Positions 1 through 6,747 of a stretch of DNA of 64,000 nt are shown here, piece by piece. Position 1 is the first letter of the stretch, and each line of letters opens with the position of its first letter. Source of the stretch: a virus; IMG/VR virus record IMGVR_UViG_3300021602_000003, positions 102,257 to 166,256 of that record. One strand, written 5' to 3'. The notes under the pieces are model-generated. The model searched no databases. It had not been told where the DNA came from and saw only the letters and a program-made list of their open reading frames with translations. A program made the position numbers and the translations under genes.

Positions 1-273
1 CTTAGTAAGATTAATCGGATCGTTGAGTACTTTAGTAAGAGGCCGCAAATCCAAGAGCGACTAACTGAGCAGATTTATCATGCACTACAATATATTCTTG
101 AAACAGATAATATCGGAGTAGTTATTCATGCTCAACATTTTTGTGTTAAGAGTCGTGGCGTGGAAGATGTGGGATCGAGTACTGTAACAAGTAAATTGGG
201 CGGGTGTTTTAAAGATGAATCGCACGTTCGTTCTGAATTTATGAGATTAGTGCCGGTAGATTCACGGAGATAA
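1..273 (+). CDS. folE: GTP cyclohydrolase I, C-terminal part (cut by window edge)
   Basis: The open frame runs from base 1 to the TAA at 271-273, giving the last 90 residues. It matches the FolE C-terminus: a conserved helix with RPQIQERLTEQI, the HFCVKSRGVED segment with the zinc-ligand cysteine and substrate residues, then the TVTSKLGGCFK strand. FolE converts GTP to 7,8-dihydroneopterin triphosphate, the first step of both folate and 7-deazaguanine synthesis. With queD at 904, queE at 50391 and dpdA at 42087 in the window, the likely role is supply of 7-deazaguanine precursors for DNA modification. The N-terminal half lies outside the window. Confidence 0.93.
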   Translation, partial: LSKINRIVEYFSKRPQIQERLTEQIYHALQYILETDNIGVVIHAQHFCVKSRGVEDVGSSTVTSKLGGCFKDESHVRSEFMRLVPVDSRR

Positions 274-284
274 GGATATCTTAT

Positions 285-752
285 ATGATCTTTAATAAAA
301 GTAAAGAACTAAAAGGTATGAAGGTAGGGATTGTTTTCTCTACCTTCGATTTACTACATGCTGGACATATAGCAATGTTGAGCGAAGCTAAAAATCATTG
401 CGACTATTTAATAGCAGGATTGCAGACAGATCCGACAATCGACAGGCCAGGAATTAAGAACAAGCCTGTCCAGAGTATTGTAGAAAGACAAATACAACTT
501 GCCACAAATAGAAATGTAGACGAAGTAGTTGTATATGAAACTGAAAAAGATCTAGAAGACTTATTGTTAATTTTACCAGTTAATGTAAGAATACTAGGTG
601 TAGAGTATAAAGATATATCCTTTACTGGAAAAGATATATGTCGTAACCGAAATATTGAAATAGTATATAACGGACGCGATCATAGTTTTAGTTCCAGTAA
701 TCTACGAAAGCGTGTGGCAGATTCTGAAAATTGTAAGGAGAAACTACTATGA
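285..752 (+). CDS. Cytidylyltransferase-like nucleotidyltransferase (TagD/HldE-C type)
   Basis: 155 residues, the size of a single-domain nucleotidyltransferase. The N-terminus carries the STFDLLHAGH signature (HxGH, about residues 19-28) and the C-terminus a SSSNLRKR segment equivalent to the ISTT-type motif. The family transfers a nucleotidyl group to glycerol-3-phosphate or a sugar phosphate. Substrate cannot be read; the sequence looks closer to TagD than to HldE. Start ATG 285 lies 11 bases after folE, and the stop overlaps the next gene (ATGA), so the genes are probably co-translated. A role in envelope sugar or polymer modification is inference. Confidence 0.8.
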   Translation: MIFNKSKELKGMKVGIVFSTFDLLHAGHIAMLSEAKNHCDYLIAGLQTDPTIDRPGIKNKPVQSIVERQIQLATNRNVDEVVVYETEKDLEDLLLILPVNVRILGVEYKDISFTGKDICRNRNIEIVYNGRDHSFSSSNLRKRVADSENCKEKLL

Positions 753-907
753 TTGCATTACTCTTAATAATACTCGCATTAAATCTGTGCATTGTTCTCA
801 GATTAGCAATAGTATATGGAAGAATCATTGAATCGAATTGTACACACGATTGTGATCAAGGCAGGAATTGTACCTGCTGTAATAAAGACGAAAAAGAGGC
901 ATTATGA
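749..907 (+). CDS. Small membrane protein with cysteine-rich tail
   Basis: 52 residues. It overlaps the upstream stop by ATGA and the downstream queD start in the same way, which supports a real translated gene. Residues 2-23 are a hydrophobic segment; the C-terminal half has five cysteines (31, 35, 41, 43, 44). Function unknown. Confidence 0.65.
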   Translation: MIALLLIILALNLCIVLRLAIVYGRIIESNCTHDCDQGRNCTCCNKDEKEAL

Positions 908-1380
908 CAAAATATATTTCAACTAAAACATATAAACAAATTGGGCCAGTAGCTTATAGACAATGGCGATCAGATTCCCATTGCAATCTTATTCATGGAT
1001 ATGCACTATCTTTTCATTTAGAATTTGAATCAGACACTCTAGATGCTCGTAATTGGGTATTTGATTTCGGCGGATTAAAACCACTTAAGGGTGTATTGGA
1101 AGATTGGTTTGATCATACATTACTTGTAGCGCAGGATGACCCGATGAAAGAAGAATTGCTTCATCTTGGTCAATTAAGATTGGCAAAGATTACTGTAGTA
1201 GAAAAAACAGGCTGCGAAGGTCTTGCCGATTTTATTTATGAGTACATAAACACAATTTTTCTGCCCAATTGCGGTTCAGCAGAGGCAGAACGAGTTTGGT
1301 GCTGTAAGGTGGAAGTAAGAGAAACAGATGCTAATATGGCTATGAGAGTAGGACACAGGGAAGACAAGGAGTTCGAATAA
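904..1380 (+). CDS. queD: 6-carboxytetrahydropterin synthase / PTPS family protein
   Basis: 158 residues of the T-fold PTPS/QueD family: catalytic-region Cys27, a C-x3-HG segment (residues 27-32), the DFGGLK motif, FDHTLL near residue 71 and a C-terminal VRET motif. QueD turns dihydroneopterin triphosphate into 6-carboxytetrahydropterin, step two of the 7-deazaguanine pathway. Two of the three usual zinc histidines look replaced: the first position reads AY rather than AH, and HGH reads HGY (Tyr33). I think this occurs in other phage members too, but could not check. It sits just after folE, consistent with a pathway cluster. Confidence 0.85.
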   Translation: MTKYISTKTYKQIGPVAYRQWRSDSHCNLIHGYALSFHLEFESDTLDARNWVFDFGGLKPLKGVLEDWFDHTLLVAQDDPMKEELLHLGQLRLAKITVVEKTGCEGLADFIYEYINTIFLPNCGSAEAERVWCCKVEVRETDANMAMRVGHREDKEFE

Positions 1381-1401
1381 TAATATATGTGATTATTTAG
1401 T

Positions 1402-1409
1402 GATAAATA
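1402..1409 (+). promoter_or_regulatory. T4-type late promoter, leaderless arrangement
   Basis: GATAAATA, four bases before the ATG at 1414, with no Shine-Dalgarno sequence between. By T4 spacing the transcript would begin at about the start codon. Confidence 0.6.
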
Positions 1410-1413
1410 TTAG

Positions 1414-2481
1414 ATGATATTTGCACTATTAACTTTATTCTCTGCTTTATCGCTTGCAGCGGTAGCTGGCTGGTTCTCTATAGTAGGTATTATGTCTATT
1501 TATGCAGGTGCGCCAATGCACGCCGCATTTGTAATGGGTGTAGTTTTAGAGTTCGCTAAATTAGTTACAGTAAGTTGGATATATAGGAATTGGCCCGAAG
1601 CTAAATGGAAATTGCGAGGCCCCCTTATATATTCCATCGCTGCACTAATGCTAATAACAAGCATTTCCGTATTTGGCTTTTTAACGAAAAGCCATTTAGA
1701 ACAAGGTGCTGCTACCATAGATAATTCTGCTAAGGTAGAAAGATTAGACCAGCAGATAGCAAGAGAAAAATCTGTTATAGCGGATGATGAAAAAGTTATC
1801 ACACAGTTAGATACAACAGTTAATTCTTATCTAGGTAAAGATAATGCAGATAGGGCGGTAGTAATACGCCGTTCACAAGCTTCGCAGCGTAAACAATTGC
1901 GCGGAGATATAGAATCTGCTCACAAAAAGATAGATGGATATAGTGACGAGAAGTTTAAATTACAATCCGAAGTTAGAGCACTTAAATTAGAAGTTGGCCC
2001 CATTAGGTATATTGCCGAGTTATTTTATAGTAGCAGTGGCGATGAAACTAAAAATATTGAAGCGGCAGTAAAATTATTTACATTACTGATTGTATCGACA
2101 TTAGATCCTTTAGCAGTTATACTATTAATTGCCGCTAACCATACCTTACTGCGACTCCAAAATGAGAAAAGTAAAAAGAAAGAAACGGATCCGGTTGATG
2201 GGCCGCAAATTACTATCCCCGATGACAAAGAGCAAGTTGAAGACTCTCCGCATATCGAAGAAAGCAGGAGCAGCGAACCCGACCAGCGTGTGGATTTTTC
2301 TGGAATACCTCTTCATGCAGTCGAAGAAGAAGCCAAGATACATGATTCAGTACCTGAAGAAATTGTGGAATTATTAGATAATAGAATAGAAAAATCAGAC
2401 GAAGTTAAACATACTCCAAAAAAGTATCCCACCGCGTTGAGTTGGTTGGCAGAATTTAGAAAGTCAAAAAATAATGGATAA
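1414..2481 (+). CDS. Membrane protein with cytoplasmic coiled coil
   Basis: 355 residues. Hydrophobic segments lie near residues 1-25, 33-52, 70-92 and 217-243. A charged, probable coiled-coil region spans about 105-195 between the third and fourth. The C-terminal 100 residues are acidic and polar. Start ATG 1414 directly follows a late-type GATAAATA element without a ribosome site. The end overlaps clpX by eight bases. Similar membrane-coil-membrane proteins occur in T4-like phages; function is unknown. Late expression suggests a role in assembly or lysis, which is inference. Confidence 0.75.
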   Translation: MIFALLTLFSALSLAAVAGWFSIVGIMSIYAGAPMHAAFVMGVVLEFAKLVTVSWIYRNWPEAKWKLRGPLIYSIAALMLITSISVFGFLTKSHLEQGAATIDNSAKVERLDQQIAREKSVIADDEKVITQLDTTVNSYLGKDNADRAVVIRRSQASQRKQLRGDIESAHKKIDGYSDEKFKLQSEVRALKLEVGPIRYIAELFYSSSGDETKNIEAAVKLFTLLIVSTLDPLAVILLIAANHTLLRLQNEKSKKKETDPVDGPQITIPDDKEQVEDSPHIEESRSSEPDQRVDFSGIPLHAVEEEAKIHDSVPEEIVELLDNRIEKSDEVKHTPKKYPTALSWLAEFRKSKNNG

Positions 2482-3709
2482 TATCGAAAATAAAATAATT
2501 AGGAAGATCGTCAATTGTTCTTATTGTGGAAAGGGGAGACACGAAGTAGAACAAATGGTAGAAGGACCGGAGTTCGGTGGAAAGATTATTTATATATGCA
2601 ACGAATGCGTAGATGTTACATATAATACAATACATACCGAAGAAGTAGATGTTATAAAGAAGAAAAAAGAAAAAATATTAATTCCTGAAGAAATTAAAAA
2701 ATTCTTGGATGAATATATTATAGGTCAAGATAATGCCAAGATTGCTATATCTGTGGCTGTCTATAATCATTATAAACGAATCAATAATAAATCTAAGACA
2801 GAATTAGAAAAATCCAATCTACTAATGATTGGTGAATCGGGATGCGGGAAGACACTTCTTGTAAAAACAGTAGCCAAATTATTCGACTTACCTTGCGTTA
2901 TAGCAGATGCCACAACATTAACCGAAGCAGGATACGTAGGTGAGGATGTTCAAAATTTAATAAGCCTCCTTATACAAAACGCCGGGGATGATGTAGACAG
3001 GGCTCGTACAGGCATTATATTCATAGACGAAATAGATAAAAAGAGTCGTAAGAGCGAATCTGCTGTAACTGGACGAGATGTATCCGGCGAAGGCGTGCAA
3101 CAGGCATTGTTAAAATTAATAGAAGGCTCAGTTATAAAGATAGAAGATGGGTATGACGAACCTATCGATTTCGATACGAAAGATATATTGTTTGTATGTA
3201 GCGGAGCATTTGTAGGGTTAGACGAAGTTGTTCGAAAGAATAGATCCAAGACAGGAATAGGTATCGGTGCAAACATAAGTACAAGATCATCTTTTTCTGA
3301 AACAATTAAAGATATACGATCCGATGACCTAATTAAATATGGCCTTATTCCTGAATTTGTAGGCAGATGTCCTGTTACTGTTGTTTTTGATGATCTTACC
3401 GCAGATATATTGGTTAAGATATTGAAAGAGCCTAAGAACAGTATAGTTGAACAATTTAAGGCGTTATTCAAATACGAAGGGGTTTCTTTAGACTTCGATG
3501 ATAAATACCTACAGAATGTAGCTGATAATTCTTTGAAGCAAAAGATAGGTGCACGTGGGTTACGAGCAATAATGGAGAAGGATCTTCAGGCTACACAATT
3601 TGTACTTCCGAAATTAGCAAAAAACGGCGTCAACAAAATATTTGTAGATGCGAATGGAACAATTAAACATGTATACAAGGCAGCAAAAAGAGCAAAAAAT
3701 GAGCAGTAA
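2474..3709 (+). CDS. clpX: ATP-dependent unfoldase ClpX
   Basis: 411 residues, close to bacterial ClpX (about 420). An N-terminal zinc-binding domain has Cys15, 18, 42 and 45. Walker A is GESGCGKT (120-127), the pore loop GYVG (153-156), Walker B IIFIDEIDK (181-189) and sensor 2 GARGLR. ClpX unfolds tagged substrates and feeds them to ClpP. The ClpP-docking loop, IGF in Escherichia coli, reads IGI (262-264). The phage has its own ClpP at 13452, so this could be a matched pair. It overlaps both neighbours (membrane protein and bS21), suggesting one operon. Confidence 0.97.
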   Translation: MDNIENKIIRKIVNCSYCGKGRHEVEQMVEGPEFGGKIIYICNECVDVTYNTIHTEEVDVIKKKKEKILIPEEIKKFLDEYIIGQDNAKIAISVAVYNHYKRINNKSKTELEKSNLLMIGESGCGKTLLVKTVAKLFDLPCVIADATTLTEAGYVGEDVQNLISLLIQNAGDDVDRARTGIIFIDEIDKKSRKSESAVTGRDVSGEGVQQALLKLIEGSVIKIEDGYDEPIDFDTKDILFVCSGAFVGLDEVVRKNRSKTGIGIGANISTRSSFSETIKDIRSDDLIKYGLIPEFVGRCPVTVVFDDLTADILVKILKEPKNSIVEQFKALFKYEGVSLDFDDKYLQNVADNSLKQKIGARGLRAIMEKDLQATQFVLPKLAKNGVNKIFVDANGTIKHVYKAAKRAKNEQ

Positions 3710-3959
3710 ATATAAAGACAGCAAGAGACACAGAGGTATGTTTGTAGAAGTTAGGAACGACGACTTTGGACGAGCATTAAGGACTTTCTCTAAGAAAGTT
3801 CAAGATTCGGGATTAATGCAAGTCCTTAAAGAAAATATGTCTTATGAAAAACCTGCGGTCTTAAGACAGCGAATGAAAAAACAAGCTCGTAAGCGTTGGG
3901 AAAGAACTGTAGAAGAAATGATAACAAACGGTCATTGGCATAAAGACAAAAACTATTAA
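3699..3959 (+). CDS. rpsU: Small ribosomal subunit protein bS21 homologue
   Basis: 86 residues; I use ATG 3699 (overlapping the clpX end) rather than an upstream in-frame codon because the family match begins just after it. The family pattern is clear: FVEVRNDDF, RALRTFSKKVQDSG, then YEKPAVLRQRMKKQARKR followed by a basic helix. Bacterial bS21 is about 70 residues and binds the 30S subunit near the anti-Shine-Dalgarno region, where it helps initiation. bS21 genes are known from some aquatic phages. The likely purpose is to swap or supplement the host protein and favour phage messages; that is inference. Confidence 0.9.
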   Translation: MSSKYKDSKRHRGMFVEVRNDDFGRALRTFSKKVQDSGLMQVLKENMSYEKPAVLRQRMKKQARKRWERTVEEMITNGHWHKDKNY

Positions 3960-3971
3960 TTAGTATATAAT
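3943..3971 (+). promoter_or_regulatory. Possible sigma70 promoter before hsp20
   Basis: AAGACA, 17-base spacer, TATAAT (3966-3971). The -35 box is weak, the -10 box perfect. It would start transcription just upstream of the structured leader of hsp20. Confidence 0.45.
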
Positions 3972-3992
3972 GTCAGTGAGGTAAATAATTTT

Positions 3993-4070
3993 GCAAGATG
4001 CCCATAATGGGGTTTTGTAAATTAGCAGTATGGTACTGCAACGTGTTTTGATATAGCACGATAAACTTGC
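3993..4070 (+). ncRNA. Structured leader RNA of hsp20 (four-helix candidate)
   Basis: The outer pairing GCAAG (3993-3997) with CTTGC (4066-4070) encloses three short hairpins: CCC/GGG at 4001-4011, a perfect GCAGTA-TGG-TACTGC at 4025-4039 and CGTG/CACG at 4042-4060. It ends shortly before the AAAGGAG ribosome site at 4074-4080. It could regulate hsp20 translation. It is not a tRNA: there is no seven-base anticodon loop or T-loop. Confidence 0.4.
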
Positions 4071-4085
4071 TTTAAAGGAGTAATT

Positions 4086-4496
4086 ATGTCAAGAAATGAT
4101 TTCACACGGCTATTCGATCAATTAGATTCTCTTACTGTTGGCTTTGGTCCAGTGTTTAGAGACTTCCAGGTTCCTACAAATAACTATCCTCCGCACAACA
4201 TTGTTAAAATTTCTGACAATGAATTTTATCTTGAATTAGCAGTAGCTGGATTTAAGAAGGATGAAATGAAGATGGAAGAACACCAGGGTCTGTTAACAAT
4301 TACTGGAGACAAGAATGTCGATCCAGATTCGGCCTACCAGTATAGAGGTATTGCAGGTCGTTCATTCTCGAAGAGCTTCCGTATCGCTGAATATTTTGAA
4401 GTAAATGCAGCATCTATGGAAGATGGCATCTTAACAGTTAACTTTGTTAAGAATGCACCAGAAGAAGCCAAACCTAAGTTGATTGCAATCAAATAA
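4086..4496 (+). CDS. hsp20: Small heat shock protein (Hsp20/IbpA family)
   Basis: 136 residues with an alpha-crystallin domain from about residue 37 to 127: FYLELAVAGFKKDEMK, LLTITGDK and the DGILTVNF strand. It holds unfolding proteins in solution without ATP. Strong ribosome site (AAAGGAG) and a structured leader upstream. Hsp20 genes are common in T4-like phages of aquatic bacteria. Here it lies between clpX/bS21 and clpS, in a protein quality-control cluster. Confidence 0.93.
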   Translation: MSRNDFTRLFDQLDSLTVGFGPVFRDFQVPTNNYPPHNIVKISDNEFYLELAVAGFKKDEMKMEEHQGLLTITGDKNVDPDSAYQYRGIAGRSFSKSFRIAEYFEVNAASMEDGILTVNFVKNAPEEAKPKLIAIK

Positions 4497-4502
4497 GATT
4501 GA

Positions 4503-4531
4503 TTGACTTATTTGCCCCGGATATGTAATAA
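4503..4531 (+). promoter_or_regulatory. Sigma70-like promoter before clpS
   Basis: TTGACT, exactly 17 bases, TAATAA. The -10 box lies inside a long inverted repeat (4515-4549), so a repressor or hairpin could act here. Confidence 0.55.
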
Positions 4532-4549
4532 TATATTACATATTTGGGG
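4515..4549 (+). promoter_or_regulatory. 16-bp hairpin covering the clpS ribosome-binding site
   Basis: CCCCGG-ATATGTAATA, loop ATA, TATTACATAT-TTGGGG. It is a 10-bp perfect inverted repeat extended by two G-U pairs and four C-G pairs. The closing GGGG (4546-4549) is the only purine-rich ribosome-site candidate for the clpS ATG at 4556. In read-through RNA from hsp20 it would be buried, which suggests translational control. Confidence 0.6.
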
Positions 4550-4555
4550 TCACAT

Positions 4556-4861
4556 ATGACAGAAACAGACGTTATTGAAAAAATCGAGGAATCTACCGAT
4601 ATAAAGATTCCTAAGATGTACAAAGTGTTATTGCATAATGACAATACCACTACGGCGGATTTTGTTGTTGCTGTCCTTCTACGTATCTTTCATAGAACGT
4701 TAGAAGATTCTATGCTTGTAACACAAGAAGTTCATGAGAATGGTATAGGTATTGCCGGCTCGCCCTACACACACGAAGTGGCTAATGAGAAGGTTGTAGA
4801 AACTACTAGTTTCTCCAGATTAAATAATTTTCCTCTAGTAACCACATTAGAAGAAATTTAA
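4556..4861 (+). CDS. clpS: N-degron adaptor ClpS
   Basis: 101 residues; start ATG 4556 preferred over the in-frame TTG at 4544, which lies in the hairpin. The ClpS core begins at residue 21 (MYKVLLHND). The alpha-amine ligands Asn28 and Asp29 and His60 (EVH) are present. ClpS delivers proteins with bulky N-terminal residues to ClpA, which is also encoded here (31763). The pocket gate residue, Met40 in Escherichia coli, aligns with Ala34. In the E. coli protein a Met-to-Ala change there is known to widen specificity to beta-branched residues, so this adaptor may accept Ile or Val. That last step is inference. Confidence 0.95.
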   Translation: MTETDVIEKIEESTDIKIPKMYKVLLHNDNTTTADFVVAVLLRIFHRTLEDSMLVTQEVHENGIGIAGSPYTHEVANEKVVETTSFSRLNNFPLVTTLEEI

Positions 4862-4887
4862 AATAAATACAATATTAGAATACATGA

Positions 4888-5925
4888 ATGTTAGACAAAT
4901 TAATTCCCGTTAAATCCTTTCTAGGTAAGTATCACCAGGAATTATTATCTCTGTCAAAACAAGACAAATATAAAAATACTGACCTAGGTAGATTCTTCGA
5001 ACAACGATTTCATATACAGAATAATAAAGTTCGAATGATCGTTGATCCGTTAATTACAGATTTAACATTAGTAATTAGTGGTAATGAAATTTATATAAGT
5101 AAGAAATTGTACGATCATCCAAATGTTATTGTTAATAACTCTTTGGAGTCTAGTCAGCAGGTAGATATAAAAGAATTATATGATTCCGAAATATTTTCTA
5201 CTATCGCCTATCTTCTATGTCAGAACCAAACTACTCTGCAGATTGTAGGAGAGATAGACGAGCCCATTTATATAACATATAAAGCCGATTACGAAACATT
5301 TTATAATTCCTTATTAGTCTTTGATATACTAGACGGTATCGAAGTAGAAGTTATTGAGGAAATAGAAAGTTTCGGTGCTCTTAATGCAGTAACGAATTAT
5401 ATTTTAAGTCCCGAATCTACTTTGAATTTAAGAAGTTTTTATAAGAATCATATATCATCACTGTCATTTTTTTATAGAAATATAATTGTGCGTGATGGCG
5501 CCGCCTTTAACCATATATTATTTGGAAAGGGATCGACCACAGTGATAGACGAAAACAGAATTCAGATCTCTCCAAAAGCCATTGTAGAATTATTCGGTAT
5601 AGTAAATTCTTTAGGTAAGAATTTTCATACTATATTGGGCGTTCAATCCGAAACAAATAATTATTCAGTTTCTGTAGATTATAAAGGCATACTATTTAAG
5701 AATTCTAATGTGTCTTTTTACCCAACTATATTGGGAGAATTACCTACAGAAGATTCAGCAACAATAGATATTTCAAATATTACAACAGATGATATTCCGT
5801 CGGACGAAGTATCGTCAAAGATATCTGAATTTATATCAGGTATAGTTAATGATGCTATTTTGGTAAGAATGAGTGGGGTTAAGAGATTCTATGATAATAA
5901 ATCTAAGTATCTCTTTTCTTTATAA
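4888..5925 (+). CDS. SufB/SufD-like beta-helix protein (remote)
   Basis: 345 residues. The central and C-terminal parts have the repeated beta-strand texture of SufB/SufD: a segment like the family's self-paired region (IEVEVIEEIESFGALNAVTN), LNLRSFYKNH, a NYSVSVDYKGILF segment matching the family's YKGI, and a terminal helical part. SufBCD is the scaffold for Fe-S cluster assembly. A HesB/IscA carrier is encoded at 14051. No clear catalytic Cys or His can be assigned. Alternative: an unrelated repeat protein. Ordinary BLAST may miss this; profile or structure search is decisive. Confidence 0.5.
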   Translation: MLDKLIPVKSFLGKYHQELLSLSKQDKYKNTDLGRFFEQRFHIQNNKVRMIVDPLITDLTLVISGNEIYISKKLYDHPNVIVNNSLESSQQVDIKELYDSEIFSTIAYLLCQNQTTLQIVGEIDEPIYITYKADYETFYNSLLVFDILDGIEVEVIEEIESFGALNAVTNYILSPESTLNLRSFYKNHISSLSFFYRNIIVRDGAAFNHILFGKGSTTVIDENRIQISPKAIVELFGIVNSLGKNFHTILGVQSETNNYSVSVDYKGILFKNSNVSFYPTILGELPTEDSATIDISNITTDDIPSDEVSSKISEFISGIVNDAILVRMSGVKRFYDNKSKYLFSL

Positions 5926-5928
5926 ATA
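5921..5928 (+). promoter_or_regulatory. T4-type late promoter
   Basis: Perfect TATAAATA overlapping the end of the SufB/D-like gene, 33 bases before the ATG at 5962, which has its own ribosome site (AGGAG). Confidence 0.65.
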
Positions 5929-5961
5929 ACAATAGTTCCTTAATAATTTTCAGGAGAAAAC

Positions 5962-6300
5962 ATGTATAAAATAACAGACATTTTATCGTTAGGTACAGAA
6001 TATACAGTAGCAGACCCAAAGGGAGATGTCATAGGTACAATACAAATTATACCTTATGATGATATCTTATCTGCTACACAAGGGTCCTATATATTCGAAT
6101 CTGAAAGCTATCAAGCATATATTGACGAATCGATTTCTATCTTATCGGGATTTGAAGAAATAGATCCTACAAAAGTATTATGGTATGCTACAACAGAAGA
6201 TGAAGTAGTAATAACAGAAATTATAGAGTATGCTTTACTGAATGGATACGACAAAATTATATTAGAACATTTAGAAGAAAAGATAGATGACAAAGTCTAA
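5962..6300 (+). CDS. Unknown acidic phage protein
   Basis: 112 residues, acidic, no recognised motif. Ribosome site CAGGAG before ATG 5962. First gene after a TATAAATA late promoter; overlaps the next gene by 14 bases. Likely a late gene. Confidence 0.7.
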   Translation: MYKITDILSLGTEYTVADPKGDVIGTIQIIPYDDILSATQGSYIFESESYQAYIDESISILSGFEEIDPTKVLWYATTEDEVVITEIIEYALLNGYDKIILEHLEEKIDDKV

Positions 6301-6478
6301 TAAAGTGGAACGCAATGTTTGTTCTTGGGTAGGAGAAGGTGAAGGATGCCGCCAACCAACAATATATGGTAAGGCATATTGTGAAACACACCTCGATAGG
6401 ATGTATACAACACTTTCTCCGGAAATAGCGGATTATATTATAGAGAAAGAATTAAAAAATGATACAAAAATCAAATAG
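6287..6478 (+). CDS. Small putative zinc-binding protein
   Basis: 63 residues. Cys12, Cys21, Cys32 and His35 (pattern C-x8-C-x10-C-x2-H) suggest one zinc site. Overlaps both neighbours. Function unknown. Confidence 0.65.
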   Translation: MTKSNKVERNVCSWVGEGEGCRQPTIYGKAYCETHLDRMYTTLSPEIADYIIEKELKNDTKIK

Positions 6479-6656
6479 AACTATGTCTACGGGGCATTGG
6501 TTAATGTTAGATGAGAATAAGACACCATCGCTCTCTGTACAAATTTTGAGTATGGTAGTTGTATGCACAGTAACCATACCCTTACTATTATTAGTTACGT
6601 TAGGTGCAGGAGCCACACAAGCCTATACTAAAATAAAACAATCAATTGACTTGTAA
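6459..6656 (+). CDS. Small single-pass membrane protein
   Basis: 65 residues with one hydrophobic segment at about 27-52, short polar N-terminus and short C-terminus. Last gene before the terminator at 6665. Could be a late membrane protein such as a lysis accessory, but nothing identifies it. Confidence 0.6.
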   Translation: MIQKSNRTMSTGHWLMLDENKTPSLSVQILSMVVVCTVTIPLLLLVTLGAGATQAYTKIKQSIDL

Positions 6657-6664
6657 TTAAATAG

Positions 6665-6687
6665 AAAGATACTTAGGTATCTTTTTT
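6665..6687 (+). terminator. Rho-independent terminator
   Basis: AAAGATAC, loop TTAG, GTATCTTT followed by TTT. Ends the operon from 5962. Confidence 0.8.
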
Positions 6688-6712
6688 AATCGCCGGAAAC
6701 TCTACCATACAT

Positions 6713-6720
6713 GATAAATA
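6713..6720 (+). promoter_or_regulatory. T4-type late promoter
   Basis: GATAAATA 28 bases before ATG 6748; heads the operon 6748-11634. Confidence 0.65.
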
Positions 6721-6747
6721 AGTATATTGAGTATAAAGGGGCCAGCA

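Noticed and set aside
2950-3471. Long minus-strand open frame inside clpX
   Set aside because: Opposite strand of a clear ClpX gene; composition without known domain; a shadow frame.
3993-4070. Cloverleaf-like pairing that could be a tRNA
   Set aside because: Only five acceptor pairs, a three-base loop in the middle arm, no TTC-type loop and no CCA context; kept as a structured leader.
6727-6747. TTG start for the 948-residue protein
   Set aside because: No ribosome site and too close to the late promoter; ATG 6748 has AAAGGGG at the right distance.
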